A stretch of 48,732 nucleotides of DNA from Lachnospiraceae bacterium. Its GTDB lineage: Bacteria; Bacillota; Clostridia; Lachnospirales; Lachnospiraceae. Positions 15,405-24,481 of this stretch are shown here, piece after piece (the first letter of the stretch is position 1; every line of letters starts with the position of its first letter). Under the pieces are notes generated by a model. That model saw nothing but the letters and a program-made list of their open reading frames with translations, searched no databases and was not told the DNA's origin. The stretch covers positions 1 to 48,732 of the forward strand of contig JAETNQ010000030.1 of the NCBI GenBank assembly GCA_021772075.1. Reading direction: 5' to 3'. The position numbers were made by a program, and so were the translations under genes.

Positions 15405-16682
15405 ATGAAAGAAAAATTGTTTTCCAGGAATTTTACGATGCTTGTTTTGGGGCAGATCAGTTCTTTGTTTGGGAATTTTATATTAAAATTCGCCCTTTCC
15501 ATGTATGTGCTGGAGAAAACGGGTTCTGCCGCTGTTTTTGCCGGTATTATGGCGCTTGCGGCCGTTCCGGCTGTTGTGCTGTCTCCTTTCGGGGGCATTC
15601 TTGCGGACAGGGTCAGCCGGAGGAATATCATGGTGGGGCTGGATCTGCTGTCCGGCATAGCCGTTCTTGCTACGGCCCTGCTTTTCCGCAGCAGCGCCAT
15701 GCATCAAACGGACATCGCGCTCATTGGGGGATTGCTTGTGGTTCTGTCGGTTTTGGGCGCTTTTGAGTCGCCTACGGTGCAGGCATGTGTTCCTCAGATG
15801 CAGACGGGAGATAACATCATTAAGGGAAATGCTGTGGTCAATCAGGTATCGGCTGCTGCTTCCCTGATTGCGCCTGTCCTTGGCAGCGTTTTTTATACGG
15901 CGGCGGGAATCGGACCAGTCATATTTCTTACGATGCTTTGCTTCTTTTTGACGGCGGGATTGGAATGCCTGATCAGGCTGGAGCATGATAGACCGGCGAA
16001 AAAGGAAAAAATAGGAGCAATAGTGAAAAATGATTTTAAGGAAAGCATACATTTTATCGGAAAAGAACAGCCGGACATTTTAAAAATGCTGTTTTTGGCA
16101 ACGGCAATGAATTTTTTGGTTGCGGGGGCGGTGATTGTCGGATTGCCGTTTATCGTCCGCAATATTCTTGGAATGAGCGCCGGAATGTATGGCATTGCGG
16201 AAAGCCTTATGGGATTTGCGGCGATACTGGGCGGTATGGCGGCCTCTTGGCTGGCAGGAAAAAAGGAAGCAAAACTGTCCGCAAGAGCAAATAAGCTTTC
16301 CGGGGGAATCGCTCCGGTCGGCCTGTGTTTCCTTCTGGCCGGGGCGGCATTTCTTCTGCCGCTCGGGGGAATTGCAAAATATACGGTAAATCTGATAGGA
16401 TTTTGCGGCATCCAGATTTCCGCGTCCGTTTTTTCTATTTTTGCGCTGTCCTATATCCAGCAAAAAACGCCGAATCATCTGGCCGGCAAGGTGATGGCTT
16501 ATGCAATGGCGATTTCTATGTGCGCCCAGCCGTTGAGCCAGGCGCTTTACGGCATCCTTTTCGACCGATTTGAGCAGTCCGTTTATTGGATACTGGCGGC
16601 CGCAGGAATCGCGGTTTTGGCAATCGCGCGGTATTCGCCGGGAGTGCTGCCCATGAATTCCTTAAACTGCCTTGAGAAGTAA
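15405..16682 (+). CDS. MFS efflux transporter (MFS_3 type), C-terminus altered
   Basis: About 425 residues with twelve hydrophobic segments. The start MKEKLFSRNFTMLVLGQISS and LSPFGGILADRVSRRNIMVG (the conserved loop between helices 2 and 3) are typical of EntS/macrolide-efflux-like MFS exporters. AGGAG lies 6 nt before the ATG at 15405; an upstream in-frame ATG at 15378 lies in the operator. Proton-driven export of a drug or metabolite at the membrane is the likely role, under the adjacent TetR. The last ~15 codons (SPGVLPMNSLNCLEK) are the antisense of an AraC gene relic, so the natural C-terminal tail has been replaced. Confidence 0.88.
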   Translation: MKEKLFSRNFTMLVLGQISSLFGNFILKFALSMYVLEKTGSAAVFAGIMALAAVPAVVLSPFGGILADRVSRRNIMVGLDLLSGIAVLATALLFRSSAMHQTDIALIGGLLVVLSVLGAFESPTVQACVPQMQTGDNIIKGNAVVNQVSAAASLIAPVLGSVFYTAAGIGPVIFLTMLCFFLTAGLECLIRLEHDRPAKKEKIGAIVKNDFKESIHFIGKEQPDILKMLFLATAMNFLVAGAVIVGLPFIVRNILGMSAGMYGIAESLMGFAAILGGMAASWLAGKKEAKLSARANKLSGGIAPVGLCFLLAGAAFLLPLGGIAKYTVNLIGFCGIQISASVFSIFALSYIQQKTPNHLAGKVMAYAMAISMCAQPLSQALYGILFDRFEQSVYWILAAAGIAVLAIARYSPGVLPMNSLNCLEK

Positions 16683-16759
16683 CTCGGGTTAGAAAAACCG
16701 CAGTTCAGCGCAATATCTGTAATGGGGCGGCCTGTGGAGGACAGCTGCTCTGCGGCGGC
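16628..16759 (-). pseudogene. Relic of an AraC-family regulator (C-terminal helix-turn-helix)
   Basis: On the minus strand this stretch encodes ITDIALNCGFSNPSYFSRQF followed by KEFMGSTPGEYR, the second helix-turn-helix of AraC/XylS proteins and its conserved end. The first helix-turn-helix and the whole N-terminal domain are absent, and there is no plausible start. The relic overlaps the last 55 bp of the MFS gene on the opposite strand. It is a fragment left by rearrangement or deletion. Confidence 0.75.
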
Positions 16760-16800
16760 GGGAAAGAGGATTGCGCCCAATTGGTTAGGTGAATGATGGG

Positions 16801-16829
16801 TTTTCATGGAAAGGTAAATGTTGTATAAT
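16801..16829 (+). promoter_or_regulatory. Candidate promoter of the sce7726-type gene
   Basis: A perfect TATAAT (16824-16829) with TTTTCA at 16801-16806, spacer 17. The -35 box matches the consensus at only four of six positions. Confidence 0.5.
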
Positions 16830-16894
16830 CAAAAAGAACCAGCAGGATTGCCTGTACATGCAATTCTGTGAAACGTATCGGGATGGGAAAACAG

Positions 16895-17497
16895 ATGACA
16901 AACAGGCTGCATGACAGGGATATCCGGGAGCCATTGTTTGATTTTTTGGAAGAAACATATGGGAAGGTCAGGATATTGGAAGAGAAAACGATGGGGAAGT
17001 CCAGGGCGGACGTGGTTATGGTGACGCCCGGCGCGTTATATGGCATTGAGATCAAAAGCGATGCGGATACATATGCGAGGCTGGAACGCCAGGTGAAGGA
17101 CTATGACCGTTATTATGATTATAATTATGTGGCAGTCGGAGCCAGCCATGGACTGCATGTAGAAGAGCATGTGCCGGGATGGTGGGGGATCATTACGGCA
17201 GAGCGGGCGGAAAGCGGCGTGGATTTTTATATTCTGCGCAGGCCCGGCAGGAACCCGGGAGTGGACTGGAAGAAAAAGATAAGTATTTTATGGAGGCCGG
17301 AGCTGGCCCATATCCAGGAACGGAACGGGCTTCCGAAATACAAAGAAAAGAGCAAGCAGTTCGTGGCGGGCAAAATATTGGAAAAGGTGCCGGGGCCTGT
17401 CTTGCAGGCTCAGCTTTGCGAAGAATTGTTTGAGCGGGACTATACATTGATCAAAGAGGAGATCCGGGAGTATAAAAGGGCGAATGGAAGAAAATGA
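16895..17497 (+). CDS. sce7726-family protein, PD-(D/E)XK nuclease-like
   Basis: About 200 residues. The N-terminus DRDIREPLFDFLEETYGKVR and the core SRADVVMVTPGALYGIEIKS show the D...(E)xK pattern of the PD-(D/E)XK fold. YARLERQVKDYDRYYDYNYV continues it. Members are known as sce7726 family and are found in accessory regions; a DNA-cleaving or repair role is only suggested by the fold. ATG at 16895 is preferred (GGGATGGG 7 nt upstream). It ends 50 bp before the serpin start and may be co-transcribed with it. Confidence 0.75.
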   Translation: MTNRLHDRDIREPLFDFLEETYGKVRILEEKTMGKSRADVVMVTPGALYGIEIKSDADTYARLERQVKDYDRYYDYNYVAVGASHGLHVEEHVPGWWGIITAERAESGVDFYILRRPGRNPGVDWKKKISILWRPELAHIQERNGLPKYKEKSKQFVAGKILEKVPGPVLQAQLCEELFERDYTLIKEEIREYKRANGRK

Positions 17498-17547
17498 CAG
17501 GATCGGGGCGAACGGGATCCCCAGGCCGGAACGGAGGAGGAATGTGG

Positions 17548-18822
17548 ATGAGAAGAAGCATGGTTGTTTGCGCGGCGGTTCTTTGCCTGCTGTGCTGCGG
17601 CTGCGGAAAAAGGACGGCAGGACAGGAAGCGGGGCAGAAGGAAAATGCGGCGGAAGATCTGATGCGTGAAACCAGGGAGGGAAGAGCGGAAAGGGAAGAG
17701 GGGGAGGCGTCGGACTATGAAATGGCAGAAGCCCCGGAAGAAATCTTTTATGCGGATGCCGCAGATTTTGCAGTCGAACTGCTGAAGGGGAATATGAAGG
17801 GGCAAAATGGGGATAATGTAATGGTATCCCCGCTGTCCGTCATGACAGCCCTGGCGATGGCGGCAAACGGGGCCGGGGGGGATACGCTGGATCAGATGCT
17901 TGCTGTTTTGGGGGAAAACCAGAATATGGATGATTGGAACAGGAACCTGAAAGCATGGACGGAAGGGTTTGACGGTATGGAGAAAACAAAGCTTGCTGTC
18001 GCTAATTCCGTATGGTTCCAAGAGGATGGAGAGTTGGCATTAGAGAAGGGGTTTCTGGAAAAGAACGCTTTTTATTACGACACGGATATTTACCAGATTC
18101 CGTTTTGCGAGGAGTCATTGGGGAGCATAAATGCATGGGCGGAAGAAAAGACCGGAGGAAAGGTAAAGAATATTCTGGATCAGATCGAGGAAGATGCAGT
18201 CATGTATCTCGTGAATACAGTGGTTTTTGATGCCAAGTGGATGAGGGTTTATGAGGAATTCGAGGTGAACGACGGAACCTTTACCAATGCCAGGGGGGAA
18301 AAAGAAGAAGTTTCTTATATGCATGCGACACAAAGCACTTATATGGAAGACGAGAATGCAGTCGGCTTTGTCAAGCCTTATAAGGAAGGATTCTCCTTTG
18401 TTGCTATCAAGCCGAATGATGGAATAAGCCCGGAAGAATATATGGAATCCATGGACGGGGAGCGCTTCCGGGAACTGCTGTCGGGGGCAAAGACGGACGT
18501 GATCGTGGAAACCAGCCTGCCCAAATTTGAGGCCGAATATAAGGCGGATTTGAGCGGCATTCTGGCAGATCTTGGAATGGAGGATGCTTTTGACTGGCAG
18601 AAGGCGGATTTCGGAGGAATGGGGGCTTTTCCCGATAAAAATATTTATATCAGCAAAGTGGTCCACAGGACTTGTATTTCCGTAGGAGAGCTGGGGACGG
18701 AAGCGATTGCGGCGACTGACAGCTGTGCGGCCGCAGCGGCGGAAGAGCCGGAGATGGAGATATACTATGTGTATCTGAGGAGTCCTTTTGTATATGCCAT
18801 TGTGGAGAATGAAACAACCTAA
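17548..18822 (+). pseudogene. Serpin lipoprotein gene, 5' part, interrupted by IS insertion
   Basis: The encoded protein has a lipoprotein signal (MRRSMVVCAAVLCLLCCGCG, lipobox LLCCGC), an acidic linker and a serpin body. The body shows NVMVSPLSVMTALAMAANGA, a breach/shutter region, and a hinge GTEAIAATDSCAAAAA consistent with an inhibitory reactive loop. GGAGGAGG lies 7 nt before the ATG at 17548. The frame stops at 18820-18822 in a TAA contributed by the IS end, right after SPFVYAIVENE. The missing last 14 residues lie beyond the IS at 20559-20608. The shortened protein lacks a core beta strand and is probably not an active protease inhibitor. Confidence 0.85.
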
Positions 18823-18901
18823 TCTCCCGAAATTGTTATACATAGGTTTTAAGCTTAATCCCCAAAGCCCTTATAGAATCAGTATTTGATCCATGTTTCC
18901 C

Positions 18902-18957
18902 TTTACAAACATATGTATAAATGATATAGTAAAAACAGAGAATTATACATATGTTTG
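18902..18957 (+). promoter_or_regulatory. IS transposase promoter framed by a 15-bp inverted repeat
   Basis: TTTACA (18902-18907) and TATAGT (18925-18930), spacer 17. CAAACATATGTATAA (18906-18920) and TTATACATATGTTTG (18943-18957) are perfect inverted copies flanking the -10 box. The same CATATGTATAA core recurs near the right IS end (about 20529), so these may be transposase-binding sites that also repress the promoter. Confidence 0.6.
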
Positions 18958-18968
18958 GAGGAATCCGT

Positions 18969-20528
18969 ATGGCATCTTTAGTTTATCTAAAACACAAAAA
19001 TGGCACCACATACGTTTATGAAAATGTCTCCTATTGGGATAAAAATTCAAAAAAGCCAAAATCAAAACGTAAGTGCATTGGACATCTTGATCCGGAAACC
19101 GGATCAGTGCAGCCAAATGGTATGCACGGCGGTAATCGGAAAAATACTGCGCCAAAACCTGAAAAAGAGCCTCCCAGATGCTTTACTTACAGTTGTGGTG
19201 TATCTGCCCTTTTAGATAAGGTGTGTGCAGATATTGGACTTGCCCATATACTGAAAAAGAGCTTCCCCAATGACTGGGATGCCATCCTGACATGTGCCTA
19301 TTACCTTGTTAGTGAGGGACAGGCGTTGTCCAGAACCGAAAGGTGGTCTCAACAGGCAATTACACCTTATGGCGCGATGCTTGCCGACCAACGGATCAGT
19401 GAACTGCTGGGACGAATCACGCCAGAACTTACACAGGCCTTCTTTTCAGCATGGCTGGAACATAACAGCGGTGACAGGTATTACTGTATGGACATTACAA
19501 GTATATCATCCTACAGTGAGATGAACGAATTTGTATCATACGGATATAACAGGGACAGGGAAAAACTTCCACAGATCAATCTCCTGATGGTCAGCGGACA
19601 TGCAAGCCATCTTCCCTTATTCTTCAGGGCTATGCCCGGGAGCATCCATGATGTCAGCACAATGGATGAAAGTCTGGAAAGGCTTGACCTTGTTGACGCG
19701 AAAAGGCTGCATATGGTCATGGACAAAGGTTTTTACAGTGAGGACAATGTGGATGCCATGTACACAAGACGCATGAGATTTCTGATTGGTGTTCCGTTTA
19801 CGACGTCCCTTTCCTTGGATGCGGTAGAACGTCACCGCAATGATGAAATGGTCTCTTACCGCCATTATTGTAATGTCCTCGGGGAAGAACTCTATGCGGA
19901 TACGGAACCCATAAAGTGGAAAGGGCACCGCTGCTACCTTCATATTTATTTTGATAGTATCAAGGCTGCGCTGGATGAGAAAAAGTTCAGCCATCGGATC
20001 CTGACAGAATATGAGGAACTATGCTCAGGGAACCCAGTAAAAGAGCATCAAAAGGATTATGAAAGATTTTTTATAGTCAAAGAGACACCTAAGAGGGGCA
20101 GGAAAGTTGAATACAATCAAGAAGCTATAGACATCCACAGGAAGAACAGCGTGGGCTGGTTTGTGCTTGCCACAAATGATATCAAAAATCCAGTGGAGGC
20201 ACTTGAAGTATACCGGATGAAGGATGCGATAGAAAAACATTTCGATGACCTAAAAAATGATCTTGATATGAAAAGGCTGCGTATCCATTCCTCTGCGGCG
20301 ATGGATGGCCGGCTGTTTATCCAGTATATTGCCCTGATACTATCTTCCCAGGTCAAAAACATCATGAATGCGGCCGGATGGTTCAAGAGCCACAATATGC
20401 AGGAAGTTATAGATGAGATGAAATCCCTGAGGGTGATTTCTCTTGAAGGAAAACGTAAACAGATCTATACAACAATAACAGCTTTTCAAAAAGAAATCAT
20501 TGGACTCTTTGAACTTAACATCGGTTGA
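18969..20528 (+). CDS. IS1634-family (IS4-like DDE) transposase
   Basis: About 519 residues. The N-terminus MASLVYLKHKNGTTYVYENV is typical of the family. DDE catalytic residues are likely the Asp in YYCMDITSIS, the Asp in VMDKGFYS and the Glu in MKDAIEKHFDDLKNDLD, the last belonging to the conserved C-terminal catalytic helix. GGAGG lies 7 nt before the ATG at 18969. The frame is intact from start to stop and the element's ends are well preserved, so it is probably still mobile or recently was. Its low-GC codon use differs from the serpin gene it interrupts. Confidence 0.92.
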   Translation: MASLVYLKHKNGTTYVYENVSYWDKNSKKPKSKRKCIGHLDPETGSVQPNGMHGGNRKNTAPKPEKEPPRCFTYSCGVSALLDKVCADIGLAHILKKSFPNDWDAILTCAYYLVSEGQALSRTERWSQQAITPYGAMLADQRISELLGRITPELTQAFFSAWLEHNSGDRYYCMDITSISSYSEMNEFVSYGYNRDREKLPQINLLMVSGHASHLPLFFRAMPGSIHDVSTMDESLERLDLVDAKRLHMVMDKGFYSEDNVDAMYTRRMRFLIGVPFTTSLSLDAVERHRNDEMVSYRHYCNVLGEELYADTEPIKWKGHRCYLHIYFDSIKAALDEKKFSHRILTEYEELCSGNPVKEHQKDYERFFIVKETPKRGRKVEYNQEAIDIHRKNSVGWFVLATNDIKNPVEALEVYRMKDAIEKHFDDLKNDLDMKRLRIHSSAAMDGRLFIQYIALILSSQVKNIMNAAGWFKSHNMQEVIDEMKSLRVISLEGKRKQIYTTITAFQKEIIGLFELNIG

Positions 20529-20558
20529 CATATGTATAATTGATTGCGGGATTTTAGG

Positions 20559-20608
20559 AAACAAATGTTCCTGTGTTTATCGGTATTTTGAATACAGTGG
20601 AAGGATAG
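20559..20608 (+). pseudogene. Serpin gene, displaced 3' end
   Basis: After the right copy of the target duplication, the frame of the serpin resumes as NVPVFIGILNTVEG and a TAG stop. PVFIGILN is the strand that ends nearly all serpins (compare PLFIGVVNDP). It has no start codon of its own. Confidence 0.88.
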
Positions 20609-20752
20609 AACAGTCAAAAACCTGCATATTTGGTATTCCCGTTTTGTGTCCTGTTCTTTTGGATGCCGCTGTGATAAGGTTTTTTTGCAAGAACCTAAGG
20701 TTTGTGTTTGAGGGCGCGGATTCTCAGGTTGGGAAAGGAGCATGGTTATTAG

Positions 20753-21691
20753 ATGGATCAGGAGCAGATCGGAAAGTGGATTGCCCTTTTGCGGAAAGAA
20801 AAAAAACTGACGCAGGAGCAGCTCGCGGAACGCCTGGGAGTCAGCAACCGCAGCGTTTCCCGATGGGAAAACGGCCGCAACATGCCGGACTTCTCCCTTT
20901 TATGGGATATCGCCGGGGAATTAGGCGTAACGGTTCCGGAGCTGTTAAACGGAAAGCGGATGGAGGAAGAAGCGGATGCGGAAGTCCTGGGCAGCGTGGA
21001 TATGCTTCTTGCCTGGTCAGGCCGGGAGAAGCAGAGCAAGGCAAAAAGGCTTGGGAGCTATTTCGGGGCAGGGATGGTCTGTCTGCTTCTGGCTCTTGGG
21101 CAGTCGGAGTTCGGGATCCTGTCCGTTTTATTTCCTAAAAGGGCGGATGGTCTGTTGACAGGAGTCCTCGCGGCGCTTGGCGCAGCGCTGCAGCTGGCCG
21201 GTTTTGCCTGCAACCGTCAGAATGCCTTTCTTACACAAAAAGAAATTGAACTATTGTCCAAAAATGCAGGAGGTGTCAGGATGAAGGATGCACAGGAAAT
21301 GCTGCGTTTTGCGCAGAAATACAGGTCAACGGATAAAAAGAATTACCGGGTCGCATTTGCGGAAGTGGAGAAAAATCTAGAAGAAGGCGAGTCCGTGGTT
21401 TTTTCAGCTACAGGAGAAGAATATTCCAAAAACGAGTGGCAGATGATGTGGCATACGGTTTTGGCGGTTACGGAGAAGAGGATGTTGATCGGTGGGGAGA
21501 GGATGAAAGGACTCCTTCTGCCTTGTTATGAGGCGGAGAGCTATTTATTCAGCGATATTTCAAGGATCGGCCGGTCGGGGTCGGCGCTTGTGATCCAGAC
21601 TTCCGAAGGGGGGCTGAAGATACATGCAGGGAATGCGGATGCTGCGGAGGAGATCGAAAAGGAGCTTCGGAAAGCGGCGGGGATGGATTAA
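20753..21691 (+). CDS. XRE-family regulator with membrane helices and C-terminal PH-like domain
   Basis: A 312-residue protein. Residues 5-62 are a Cro/C1 helix-turn-helix (LTQEQLAERLGVSNRSVSRW, ENGRNMPDFSLLWDIAGELG). Two hydrophobic segments (about 100-122 and 130-150) could anchor it in the membrane. The C-terminal ~110 residues (GESVVFSATGEEYSKNEWQM onwards, MWHTVLAVTEKRMLI) resemble bacterial PH/YokE-like domains. The architecture suggests a membrane-tethered regulator. GGAGC lies about 13 nt before the ATG. It starts 144 bp after the displaced serpin end and has its own terminator. Confidence 0.8.
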   Translation: MDQEQIGKWIALLRKEKKLTQEQLAERLGVSNRSVSRWENGRNMPDFSLLWDIAGELGVTVPELLNGKRMEEEADAEVLGSVDMLLAWSGREKQSKAKRLGSYFGAGMVCLLLALGQSEFGILSVLFPKRADGLLTGVLAALGAALQLAGFACNRQNAFLTQKEIELLSKNAGGVRMKDAQEMLRFAQKYRSTDKKNYRVAFAEVEKNLEEGESVVFSATGEEYSKNEWQMMWHTVLAVTEKRMLIGGERMKGLLLPCYEAESYLFSDISRIGRSGSALVIQTSEGGLKIHAGNADAAEEIEKELRKAAGMD

Positions 21692-21706
21692 TGCCATCCC
21701 TTTTTT
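21680..21706 (+). terminator. Intrinsic terminator overlapping the XRE-PH stop codon
   Basis: GGGATGG (21680-21686) pairs with CCATCCC (21694-21700), loop ATTAATG, followed by six T. The stop codon is part of the loop. Confidence 0.88.
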
Positions 21707-21887
21707 GTTTTATTACGTATATATTTAAGCGAAGGAAATTACTGTTTCTTCATGCATGAGTTCGTGATAAAATAGAAGCGATGAGTAATATGAAAATAGC
21801 ATAGCAGTACGACAAACAGGGGTTGTAGTTGTAAAATCCATCCTATGAAAAGGTATTAAGCATTGCTAGGAATTTGAGGTGGAATTT

Positions 21888-22832
21888 ATGGATAATCAAA
21901 AAGAAATTAAAGCATTAGGAGTTTTGGCAAAATCACTTGAAGGGAAAGTAATTTCTGCTGATAGTGCGATAGAGAATCTCCATTTTATCCGTGAAAGTAA
22001 AGAATTGGCTCAGACGCATGACTGGCTATATCATTGTACAACTGCTTCTGCGTTGAAAAGTATTTTAAGGAATAGAGAATTTTGGCTATCTAATCTTAAA
22101 TGTGTAAATGATGATGAAGAAGCTGAACGGATAGATGTTCCGGAATATGAAAATAAATATTATGTTTGTTGTTTCACTTATGGTCCCCGGATATCAGATG
22201 AGCATTGGGAAGAATATGGAAGTGAGTCTGGTGGCGTATTAATTGGTATAAAAACAAAGTGGTTTCTTAGAAAAGCAATCTTTATGTGTGGTGATAATTC
22301 AAAGAATGATGACAAGTTTACAAAAATTGCCCCAAATTATGATGAAGCGCTCAGCATAAAATCTACTGAACAGCAAAAAGGAAGGGTTGCAAACCCTTTT
22401 TACATTAGTTCATTTGACTTTTATCAAATAAAATATGATGATGAACTTGTCAAGAATATATCCGGTATTGGATATATTGGTGGAAATGAGACACAAGGAC
22501 GGACTTTAACGCCGGAGATAGCCGGAATTATTAAATCGACACATGGGATGTGTAAAAGACAGGGAAAAGAAGCACATGATAAGGATTGGACAACGGAAAA
22601 GGAAGTAAGACTTAAAGTGGGGATTCAGCAATTAGAAATCTTTACGAATGGACATGAGATTCATGATGGAATGATAATGAAAACAATCTTTTTCCCCCAA
22701 ATAGCGGTTCCTGTTTCTGATGAAGCATTTGATGTTTTGAAAATAAGCTTTGCGCCGCAGTTTAGAGATCGAAAAGGATTTTTAGAAGAAATGCGGCAAC
22801 TGTTGCCAGAGAGCGTAATTGAGGTTATCTAA
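21888..22832 (+). CDS. DUF2971-domain protein
   Basis: About 314 residues. The segment WLYHCTTASALKSILRNREF then WLSNLKCVNDDEEAER is the DUF2971 signature, a fold distantly related to ADP-ribosyl/RES-like domains, and EVRLKVGI lies near the C-terminus. No catalytic role is established. GAGGTGG precedes the ATG at 21888. The gene is markedly more AT-rich than the metabolic genes around it. With the following AlbA_2 gene it forms a small accessory island next to an IS, so horizontal acquisition and a possible defence role are inferred only. Confidence 0.7.
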   Translation: MDNQKEIKALGVLAKSLEGKVISADSAIENLHFIRESKELAQTHDWLYHCTTASALKSILRNREFWLSNLKCVNDDEEAERIDVPEYENKYYVCCFTYGPRISDEHWEEYGSESGGVLIGIKTKWFLRKAIFMCGDNSKNDDKFTKIAPNYDEALSIKSTEQQKGRVANPFYISSFDFYQIKYDDELVKNISGIGYIGGNETQGRTLTPEIAGIIKSTHGMCKRQGKEAHDKDWTTEKEVRLKVGIQQLEIFTNGHEIHDGMIMKTIFFPQIAVPVSDEAFDVLKISFAPQFRDRKGFLEEMRQLLPESVIEVI

Positions 22833-22881
22833 ATGGTAATTGAAAAATTTTGGTGGATAATGAAGAAAGGTATGAGCTGTT

Positions 22882-24413
22882 ATGACGATAGAAGAAGTAT
22901 TGGAATTTGAGGAAAAGCAGATATTTGATCGTAAGAGTGTCAATATAGACCCGAAAGCGCTGGCGATATCGATCATAGCATTTGCCAATGCTGATGGCGG
23001 AACAGTCGCTATTGGAATATCTGATAAGACACGCAGGATTGAGGGAGTAGATTACGATATTCAAAAATTAAATGAGTTTCTTCGAGTGCCATTTGATTTT
23101 TGTGTTCCGACTGTGAAAGTAGAAATAGAAAAAGTACAATGTGTGGATTTTAAAGTAAGAGAGAATCATGTGCTTTTGATGTATATTGAGCCAAGTATGG
23201 AAGTACATGCAAATCAGGCGGATGAAGTGTTCATGCGTGTGGGTGACAAGTCTAAGAAACTTACGTTTGAAGAACGAATGCAGTTGATGTATGACAAAGG
23301 GGAAAGATTTTTGAGGATAAACCTGTTCCAGAAGCAGACATAGATGATATTGATTTAGGCTCCGTGAAAAATTACATTGATCAGATTGGTTATTCCAAGA
23401 CACCGATGGAATATTTGAAGGAAAATAAAGGATTTGTAAAAGAAAAGAGCGGGAAGATGCAGATAAGTTCAGCTGCGATATTACTATTTGGAAAAAATCC
23501 GCAATTGTATTTTCCGAGAGCTCGGGTGCGTTTTATCCGCTATGAAGGAACAGAAGAACACGTTGGGACACAGATGAATGTTATCAAAGATGTTATTTTT
23601 GAAGGAACTATATTGAAAATGATAACGGATGCTGTTGCATATTTGGATACACAAATTAAAGAGAAGACATATTTAGGGAAAAATGGACGTTTTGTAACGG
23701 AAGAGGAATATCCGAAATATGTTCGTCAGGAAATTATTGTAAATGCTGTTACACATCGGGATTACAGTATTCGTGGAACAGATATCCAGATCAAGATGTT
23801 TGATAGCAGGATTGTTGTGGAAAGTCCCGGAAAGCTGCCAGGACTTGTGAAAACAAGCAATATCCGGCATACACATTTTTCGAGAAATCCTAAGATTGCA
23901 GAGTTCTTAAAAGCATATAGTTTTGTAAAAGAATATGGTGAGGGTGTTGACCGTATGTGGAAAGAGCTTGAAGCAGTTGGTTTGCAGGGGCCGGAATACA
24001 GAGAGAATGCTTTTATGTTGCAAGCAATAGTTAGAAATAATGCTGCGCTTGATAAGAAAGCACTGGTTGGAGAAAAAAACCACTGTTTGCTCGTCGAAAA
24101 ACCACTGTTTGAAGAAGAAAACCATGGTTTGTCTACTGAAAAATCAAAGTTTGAATGCAAAAAACCACTGTTTCAGGCTATTGATGATGCAGTTTATAGT
24201 AAAGAGTTGACACCAATCGTTGCAGGGAATGTAAAAAGAATTGTGGAAACATTTGAACTGAATCAAATCTTTGGACGGAAAGAAATAAAACAGGAATTAA
24301 GATATGGTGATTATAAAGCGGGGAAAGCGATTATGGCAATGCAATTATTAAATATTGTAGTTCCTGTACAAGGAAAGGGCAAAGGGAAATTTGTTTTAAA
24401 AGAGATGCAGTAG
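22882..24413 (+). pseudogene. AlbA_2/divergent AAA-4 (Schlafen-like) transcriptional regulator, frameshifted
   Basis: Two abutting frames encode one protein. The first (22882-23343) holds the AlbA_2 domain: FDRKSVNIDPKALAISIIAF, ANADGGTVAIGISD. The second, continuous from about 23313 to 24413, holds the rest: MQISSAAILLFGKNPQLYFP, VNAVTHRDYSIRGTDIQI, HTHFSRNPKIAEFLKAYSFV and a C-terminal winged helix. The break is in a run of five T (23308-23312) inside GERFF/EDKPVPEAD. One extra T restores the full frame of about 511 residues. A degenerate 21-bp tandem repeat encodes residues 390-430. It is either a recent pseudogene, a phase-variable gene or a sequencing error. Confidence 0.82.
24071..24179 (+). 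repeat. Degenerate 21-bp tandem repeat inside the AlbA_2 gene
   Basis: Five imperfect units of the type GAAAAACCACTGTTTGAAGAA encode heptads such as EKPLFEE, ENHGLST, EKSKFEC and KKPLFQA. They form a linker between the catalytic-like part and the C-terminal winged helix. Confidence 0.7.
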
Positions 24414-24481
24414 ACGGTTTTGGCACGGTTTCATATATTCTGCTTTTGCTATTTGGTGGGCAATGAATATATTAAAAAATG

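Larger units (their letters stand above)
18818..20558 (+). mobile_element. IS1634-like insertion sequence (1741 bp) with 6-bp target duplication
   Basis: The left end begins CCTAATCTCCCGAAATTG and the right end, read inward, CCTAAAATCCCGCAATCA. Both continue into TTATACATA, so these are imperfect terminal inverted repeats of about 28 bp. The direct repeat AAACAA flanks the element on both sides (18812-18817 and 20559-20564) as a target-site duplication. Removing the element and one AAACAA restores an uninterrupted serpin reading frame ending in PVFIGILNTVEG. It carries one transposase gene. Confidence 0.92.

Noticed and set aside
20500-21138. 212-codon frame across the right IS end and into the XRE-PH gene
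   Set aside because: It runs in another frame of the well-supported XRE-PH gene and shows no recognisable domain.
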